From Prevotella sp. (GTDB lineage: Bacteria > Bacteroidota > Bacteroidia > Bacteroidales > Bacteroidaceae), in NCBI GenBank assembly GCA_016291085.1, contig JAEEVW010000016.1:1-64000 (forward strand): DNA of 64,000 nt, written 5' to 3'. Made by a program: the position numbers and the translations under genes. Below are positions 58,707 through 64,000 of this stretch, in pieces. The stretch's first letter is position 1. Every line of letters starts with the position of its first letter. Under the pieces are notes generated by a model. It was not told the DNA's origin, searched no databases, and was given only the letters and a program-made list of their open reading frames with translations.

Positions 58707-61322
58707 TTATTGAATGTCTATTATCTGTTTCTTCAAATCCTTGTCGAGTGAGCTGTTGCCGATGAGAATCTCATACTTGCCTGGCTTCACACGCATGGTG
58801 TTCGTCTCGGCATCCCAGAATTCGAAACTTTTACGTTCCAACTTCAGCGTAGCAGTAGCCGTCTGTCCAGCCTTTACGCTGACACGTTCGAAGGCACGCA
58901 GCGACTTCAGCGGACCATCGGGATCCTGTAGGTTGCGGATGTAGAGCTGTACGATTTCCGTGCCGTCCTTTGTGCCCGTATTGGCCACCTCAACAGAACA
59001 TGTTCCGTTACCGTCACTTCTTACCTCTGACCTCTCACCTCTTACCTCGAACGTCGTGAAACTCAGTCCATAGCCAAAGGGGAACAGGGCATCGGTGAAG
59101 TAACGATACGTGCGTCCCTTCATCGAGTAGTCTTCGTAGTCGGGCAATTGGTTGCTTGACTTATAGAACGTAATGGGCAGCTTGCCACTGGGGTTATAGT
59201 CACCAAACAACACGTCGGCCACAGCCGTGCCACCCTCCTGGCCAGGATACCATGCCTGCACGATAGCCTCGCACGTCTCCGTCTCAGGTTGCAGGGCGAT
59301 ACACGAGCCTGAACAGTTGACAAAGACAATCTGCTTACCGGCAGCCTTCAACGCTTTCAGGAAATCGCGCTGCACCTTGGGCAGTTCGATATGGGTACGG
59401 TCGCCGCCTTTGAATCCATCAATATCCACGGGCATTTCCTCGCCTTCCAGACTGGGGGCAATGCCACCTACGAAGATGACCTTGTCGATACCATTCAGCT
59501 GGGCAATGTTCTCCTGATAGTCAATGGGATGCTCCTTGGCAATGTTGATAGCCAGATTGGCATTATAGGTATGGATATGCGAGAAACGCACCTCAATGTT
59601 GTAGCTCTTGCCCCTCTCAGCCTGAATGGCCACACGGTTGGGTGTGGTGCGCCAGATGTGGTGCATAAACTTCTGTACGCCGTCGATATAGAGTTCGAAG
59701 TGTCCGCAACCGTCCACATTCACCACATATTCACCAGCCTCCTTCGGGGTGAATACCGTCTCATACTTCGCTGAGAAATCCTCGAGCTGTACGCCAGGGG
59801 CAAAATTATGCATGCCAAACGTGGTGACAGCCAGTGGCTGGGTGTAATACTGCGTGGTGACGGGCTTGCCCTCCATCTTACGATTGTTCCAAAACGTACC
59901 CTTCATACCCTTCTTGCCGTCGAAGCTGCACTGCGAGGCCATCAGGCACTCCATCACCTTGTCGTAGGTCAGGTCACAACCCGGATAATAGATTAGAGTT
60001 GAGCGTTTAGAGTTTAGAGAAGAACGTTTTACCTTCATCTTCTGGCAGATGCCGTCGAGAATGGTAATGGTGTGGTTGGGCTGTCCATTATAGTTACCCC
60101 ACATCATTGGAGTATTGTCAGCATTGGGACCAATGACGGCAATTCTTTCGTTCTTCTTCAAGGGAAGGATTTCGTTCTTATTCTGCAACAGCACGATAGA
60201 CTGACGCGCCATATCCAACGACAGGTTGGCAGAAGCCTTGGTAGACATGGCAGAATACGGAATCTTCGACCATTCCACCAGCGACGGGTCATCCATCTCA
60301 CCCAGGTCGAAACGGCCTTCCAGCAAGCGGATGACATGCTTGTCGACCTCAGCCTCAGTGATGAAGCCACGCTTCACGGCTTCAGGAATACTGCGATAGG
60401 CATAGCCGTAGCCGCACTCCACGTCCGTACCGGCAATGGTTGCTTTGGCAGAAGCATGCACAGGCGACGACGAACTCTTGTGCGACTCATAGAAATCCGA
60501 GACGGCGCCACAGTCGCTGACAACGAGGTACTTAAAGCCCCACTCGTCGCGAAGGATGGTTTGCAACAGACGCTGCGAACCACAGCACGGATCATCGTCC
60601 AGTCGCTGGTAGGCACACATCACCTCGCGCACCTTCGCATCCTGCACCAGCGTCTTGAAGGCGGGCATATAGGTTTCCCACATATCACGCGGCGACACAT
60701 TGGTCAGGTTAGCCGAGTGGCGCGTATACTCAGGACCGCTGTGCACTGCATAGTGCTTGGCACAGGCCCACAGCTTACGGTACTTCGCCTCCTCAGGACC
60801 TTGAAGGCCCTTCACCACCTGCACACCCATCACTGAGGTCAGATAAGGATCCTCGCCATAGGTCTCCTGTCCCCTGCCCCATCGCGGGTCGCGGAAGATA
60901 TTTACATTCGGTGTCCACACGGAGAGGCTATGGAATTTCTCGTCCTCACCCGAGCCACGATACATGCGCTCGTTATACTGCGCACGGAACTCCGTCGATG
61001 CAGCGTCGAACACCTTATATAATAGTGCGGGGTTGAACGACGACGCCATAGCTATCGGCTCTGGGAACACAGTGACGTTGCCCATGTTGGCAGCACCATG
61101 CAGGGCCTCGCTCCACCAGAAGAATTTTTTTATTCCCAGACGGGGTATGGCCGGACTTTCGTCCAACATCAGTTTCGCCTTTTCCTCCAGCGTCAGACGT
61201 GAGCACAAGTCCTTGGCACGTTCCAATGCCGACAGGTTGGGATTCTGATAGGGATACGTTTGTGCCGACACCATCAGGCCGACACAGCACACCACGATTG
61301 TTGATAATAAGCGTTGTTTCAT
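58707..61322 (-). CDS. GH3 glycosidase with inserted PA14 domain, probably beta-xylosidase
   Basis: 871 aa from the ATG at 61322 (MKQRLLSTIVVCCVGLMVSAQ). GH3 domain 1 has the nucleophile Asp270 in LVVSDCGAVSDF; KHYAVHSGPE is also typical. A PA14 domain (about 470-590, YETVFTPKEAGEYVVNVDGCGHFELYIDGVQKF) interrupts the second domain, and a fibronectin III-like end follows. In this xylan operon a beta-xylosidase is the best guess. Two heptamer arrays (59988-60029 and 59014-59048) add short surface insertions (KRSSLNSKRSTLI and RGERSEVRSD). It lies 10 bp behind the CE15-GH97 gene. Confidence 0.9.
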   Translation of the reverse strand: MKQRLLSTIVVCCVGLMVSAQTYPYQNPNLSALERAKDLCSRLTLEEKAKLMLDESPAIPRLGIKKFFWWSEALHGAANMGNVTVFPEPIAMASSFNPALLYKVFDAASTEFRAQYNERMYRGSGEDEKFHSLSVWTPNVNIFRDPRWGRGQETYGEDPYLTSVMGVQVVKGLQGPEEAKYRKLWACAKHYAVHSGPEYTRHSANLTNVSPRDMWETYMPAFKTLVQDAKVREVMCAYQRLDDDPCCGSQRLLQTILRDEWGFKYLVVSDCGAVSDFYESHKSSSSPVHASAKATIAGTDVECGYGYAYRSIPEAVKRGFITEAEVDKHVIRLLEGRFDLGEMDDPSLVEWSKIPYSAMSTKASANLSLDMARQSIVLLQNKNEILPLKKNERIAVIGPNADNTPMMWGNYNGQPNHTITILDGICQKMKVKRSSLNSKRSTLIYYPGCDLTYDKVMECLMASQCSFDGKKGMKGTFWNNRKMEGKPVTTQYYTQPLAVTTFGMHNFAPGVQLEDFSAKYETVFTPKEAGEYVVNVDGCGHFELYIDGVQKFMHHIWRTTPNRVAIQAERGKSYNIEVRFSHIHTYNANLAINIAKEHPIDYQENIAQLNGIDKVIFVGGIAPSLEGEEMPVDIDGFKGGDRTHIELPKVQRDFLKALKAAGKQIVFVNCSGSCIALQPETETCEAIVQAWYPGQEGGTAVADVLFGDYNPSGKLPITFYKSSNQLPDYEDYSMKGRTYRYFTDALFPFGYGLSFTTFEVRGERSEVRSDGNGTCSVEVANTGTKDGTEIVQLYIRNLQDPDGPLKSLRAFERVSVKAGQTATATLKLERKSFEFWDAETNTMRVKPGKYEILIGNSSLDKDLKKQIIDIQ
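59014..59048. repeat. Heptamer array inside GH3, 3' part
   Basis: TCACTTC, TTACCTC, TGACCTC, TCACCTC, TTACCTC in succession (35 bp). Confidence 0.85.
59988..60029. repeat. Heptamer array inside GH3, middle
   Basis: ATAGATT, AGAGTTG, AGCGTTT, AGAGTTT, AGAGAAG, AACGTTT: 42 bp, 14 codons. The AGAGTTT unit is the same family as the intergenic array at 12914. Confidence 0.85.
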
Positions 61323-61332
61323 ATCTTTTGTT

Positions 61333-64000
61333 TTATTCTTCAATCTTGATGATAAATCCGCCGCGAGGCTGACACTCCATCTCAGAGGGCAATTGGCTGA
61401 CACCACTGATTTGCCAGTTTCCGTTGGCATCGTCAGCAAATACTTGCGCCTTCTTCCATTCCTTGCCAATAAAAGCAAGATCAGTTAAAAGCACCTGCAG
61501 TTCATCCAATCCATTGATACCTGCCACATACCACGTCTTTCCACTTCTGCGGGCCAGCACGGCACTCTCGCCAGGATAGCCCGACACGAAGCGCGTCTCG
61601 TCCCATACGGTAGGCAACTGACCTAAGAAGTCCTGCACCTCTTGGGGCTGCGACAAAAAGCTCTCCGGACGGTCAGCCAAATGCTGCAGTCCGCTCTCGT
61701 ACAGCACTGTCAGCGCCAGTTCATGGGCATTCGACGTGATGTGCGGATGCTGCGAATCGCTAAACGCACAGGGTGTATAGTCCATCGGACCTATCACATT
61801 ACGCGTATAGGGCAATGTGGCGTTATGACTGGCGGCCTTCTTCGTAAAGTGAGGCACGTTGTTATACCACTCGGCACCATAAACGCCCTCTGTAGAAAGG
61901 AGGTTCGGATAGGTACGCTGCCAACCGCGAGGGATAGGAGCCCCATGGAAATTCACCAGCAGGTGGTGACGGGCTGCACTCTCCAGCAAGTCCTGACAGT
62001 AGTCCATATTCGCCTGGTTGTCGCCGCTGAAGAAGTCAATCTTCACGCCTGCCACACCGATCTTCTCGCACCAGGCAAACTCCTTCTCCCTGTCTTCGGG
62101 CTTGTTCAGGCGGAACTTGGGCCCAGGGGCGCCGTCTATCCAACCAATGCAGGAATTATACCAGATGAGTGGCTTGACACCTTTCGATTTCGCGTAGGCT
62201 ACGGCATCCTCAATGGTCTTGCCCTCGTTCGTTGCCACCTTGTCCATCTCGTCCCATTCGGCGTCGATGAGCACGTACGGCAACTTCAGCTGAACGGCCA
62301 TGTCGACATATTTCTTGATGATGTTGAAGTCGTTCGAACCGTGGTTGTTAGCCCAATAGATCCACGACACCACACCAGGCATAATCCAATGGGTGTCGGC
62401 CAGTTTCGACGACTCGCTGACGTCCGTTACGAGTGTCGACTCGACAATGTCAGCCAGTTTGCCAATGATGACGACGCGCCACGGGGTGTGCCAGTCGCCT
62501 GTCAACTCCAGGTCGTTCTGGTCTTGCACCACGCGGAACACCTCGCCATCATTAAACAGGCTCGACGCACTCTGCCGGCGCTCGATATTGGCCTCGGTGA
62601 TCAGGGCAAACACCTTTTCGTTTTCGTTTGCGTTTTCGTTTATGGCCTCCATCAACAACGGATAGCCCCAGTGGGTATTAATCTTATCAGTGACCATCGA
62701 ACCGCCAAAGCCTCCCAGCGTCTTCACGTTGGCAGTGGTCGACATGGGGAAGAATCCCTCATAGCCGTCGCTCCACTGTTGCATCCACCGTTTCGTACCC
62801 TCGGGAATGATATAGGCCGTCTGCTCCTCAGGATGTTTCTCGTTTTGCAGGTTTGCATACTCATAACGGAAAGCAATACCGTCGTTATACACCCTCAGCA
62901 CCAAATTGCCGCAACGGTACTCGTTGGCTTCGTTCACGCAGTGCAGGCGCTTGCCTGACAGCATCCAATAGTCATTCTTCACGGGGCCCGTCCAATTCAC
63001 GAAGTCCGTATTGCTCAGGCCCACACCGGTCAGTTTCAGCGCCTTCTGGCCGTTGTAGTTCACCACGAGATTTGCGCCCTTCACGTCCAATGTCAACAAT
63101 CCGTTGGGCGAAGCCATCGTCTGATGCTCCTTAGGCGCCTGGTCCAACAGGAAGCGGTCCAGGAACGACTCCACAATGGGGAACTGGCTCTGGGGCAGCT
63201 GACAGTGTCCGTGCCCACCAACCACACTCCACGACATGCGGTCGGCAATGCCGAAGCGCTGCCACACCTGGTAGGCGGCCTTTGCTGAATAGAACATAGA
63301 GCTGTCAGCCAGCCATTCGTAGTCGGTATTGCCCAACAGCAACAGGGCGCGCGGACAGACCATCGCACACAGCTCATGCTGGTCGTAGGGCAGCTGGTAG
63401 ACGCTGTCACCACGGAAATTCTCCTTCTGACTCTCCAGGAACCAGTGGTAGTCGGTCTTGTCGATATCCTCCAGATTCTTGCCTGCCAGCGTCAACTCGT
63501 GCGACTTTCTCCAGGCTGCCGCACCACCACCGCCAGGCTCCTGGGCAATGGTCAGGGCGATACGCTCGTCGAAGGCACCACAATACAGGGCCATCTTGCC
63601 GGCATACGAACAACCCGTCACACCAATGCGCTTCACGTCAATCTTGGTCTTCTCGGGACCCAGCTGTTGCAGTCCGTCAATCAGTCGGCTCATGCCCCAC
63701 GCCCACTCACTATAGGCACCGTTGTCCTTCAGCTCAGGATACAGGCGGTCGAAGGCGTGCTCACCCCTGTCGTGATGCTTGCCGAACTGCTTGTAGTCGT
63801 TCACCTGCGCCGAGGTGAAGGTCGTTGTGGCAATGGGCCTGTCCTCAAACAGTTGTCGGGGCAGGGCTATCATGTCCGTACCAATCATCAGCGCATAAGG
63901 CGGTTGGCCCACCTTCGGATAGCGTATGTGCGACTTCAGCGTCAACGTCTGCTTGCCCACCTTCACGTCGACAAACAGTGTGTCACCCACCATGCGGGCT
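61333..64000 (-). CDS. CE15 glucuronoyl esterase - GH97 fusion (5' end outside window)
   Basis: The frame is open to the right edge, so the start is missing; numbering here counts from the Met at 63993. CE15 part at about 1-285: nucleophile Ser129 in GCSYAGK, Glu152 in AQEPGGGG, His263 in GGHGHCQLP; it splits the ester between lignin alcohols and glucuronoxylan. GH97 part at about 292-887: WIYWANNHGSNDF, GVKIDFFSGDNQ with Asp653, and STEGVYGAEW with Glu702. An Asp at the GVKIDF position is the mark of retaining GH97 members (alpha-galactosidase type) rather than the inverting SusB type. First visible gene of the xylan operon. A hexamer repeat (62615-62644) encodes NENANENE. Confidence 0.9.
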   Translation of the reverse strand, partial: ARMVGDTLFVDVKVGKQTLTLKSHIRYPKVGQPPYALMIGTDMIALPRQLFEDRPIATTTFTSAQVNDYKQFGKHHDRGEHAFDRLYPELKDNGAYSEWAWGMSRLIDGLQQLGPEKTKIDVKRIGVTGCSYAGKMALYCGAFDERIALTIAQEPGGGGAAAWRKSHELTLAGKNLEDIDKTDYHWFLESQKENFRGDSVYQLPYDQHELCAMVCPRALLLLGNTDYEWLADSSMFYSAKAAYQVWQRFGIADRMSWSVVGGHGHCQLPQSQFPIVESFLDRFLLDQAPKEHQTMASPNGLLTLDVKGANLVVNYNGQKALKLTGVGLSNTDFVNWTGPVKNDYWMLSGKRLHCVNEANEYRCGNLVLRVYNDGIAFRYEYANLQNEKHPEEQTAYIIPEGTKRWMQQWSDGYEGFFPMSTTANVKTLGGFGGSMVTDKINTHWGYPLLMEAINENANENEKVFALITEANIERRQSASSLFNDGEVFRVVQDQNDLELTGDWHTPWRVVIIGKLADIVESTLVTDVSESSKLADTHWIMPGVVSWIYWANNHGSNDFNIIKKYVDMAVQLKLPYVLIDAEWDEMDKVATNEGKTIEDAVAYAKSKGVKPLIWYNSCIGWIDGAPGPKFRLNKPEDREKEFAWCEKIGVAGVKIDFFSGDNQANMDYCQDLLESAARHHLLVNFHGAPIPRGWQRTYPNLLSTEGVYGAEWYNNVPHFTKKAASHNATLPYTRNVIGPMDYTPCAFSDSQHPHITSNAHELALTVLYESGLQHLADRPESFLSQPQEVQDFLGQLPTVWDETRFVSGYPGESAVLARRSGKTWYVAGINGLDELQVLLTDLAFIGKEWKKAQVFADDANGNWQISGVSQLPSEMECQPRGGFIIKIEE
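62615..62644. repeat. Five hexamers inside the GH97 domain
   Basis: TTTTCG, TTTTCG, TTTGCG, TTTTCG, TTTATG: 30 bp in frame, giving an Asn/Glu-rich loop. Confidence 0.75.

Overview
The window looks like chromosomal DNA of a gut or rumen Prevotella (Bacteroidales). It carries SusC/SusD-type outer-membrane proteins, lipoproteins with Bacteroidetes lipoboxes, many promoters of the TTG-N19/20-TAnnTTTG type, almost no Shine-Dalgarno sequences, and a GH10-CE1 xylanase-esterase architecture known from Prevotella. The first ~800 bases (an ATPase fragment with different codon use) may be foreign DNA or an assembly join.

Layout. 1-0.8 kb: truncated DUF4143 ATPase. 1.0-8.4 kb: a TonB-dependent receptor, a DUF5689 lipoprotein and a four-OB-domain lipoprotein, divergent from a secreted endonuclease/exonuclease/phosphatase; together a plausible extracellular nucleic-acid or phosphoester scavenging locus. 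8.4-12.9 kb: udk, a DUF308 membrane protein, an SPFH protein, a 1.1-kb gene-free stretch with period-22 repeats, and mnmA. 12.9-24.4 kb: a pectin operon transcribed leftwards (PL1-CE8 fusion, two PL1-type lyases, a CotH-like protein) followed upstream by an unknown secreted protein. 24.5-30.6 kb: dnaA with a possible origin region, an MCE protein, an amidase, folB, a free-standing homologue of the C-terminal region of B12-dependent ribonucleotide reductase, and a nitroreductase. 30.6-34.4 kb: an operon of an orphan PTS EIIC, an exported-looking KduI and a hexuronate-type MFS transporter, which fits the products of the pectin operon. 34.6-47.8 kb: two M6 metalloproteases, an unknown secreted protein, then SusC, SusD, a zinc metallopeptidase lipoprotein and a DUF4302 lipoprotein, suggesting protein or peptide capture. 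48-56.3 kb: a coiled-coil lipoprotein and rsmI, tdk, tRNA-Lys, alaS, an ECF sigma factor, its probable regulator, and a thioredoxin-fold protein lacking the CxxC. 56.5-64 kb: a xylan operon (CE15-GH97 fusion, GH3, GH10-CE1).

The most unusual signal is not a gene. At least ten places carry short tandem arrays of fixed period (6, 7, 8 or 9 bp) whose motif differs from place to place. Some fill the gaps between genes almost exactly; others sit in frame inside mnmA, alaS, the amidase, GH3 and GH97 genes. A second class has period 22 and occupies intergenic DNA near 11.3-11.66 kb and 38.68-38.84 kb, the latter preceded by a strong promoter with no gene behind it. Seven secreted proteins share a C-terminal tail (xDLxGRxV...KGxxIxNGKKxxxK type) that looks like a sorting or anchoring signal.

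All functional names rest on motif and family recognition by eye; no database search was run.
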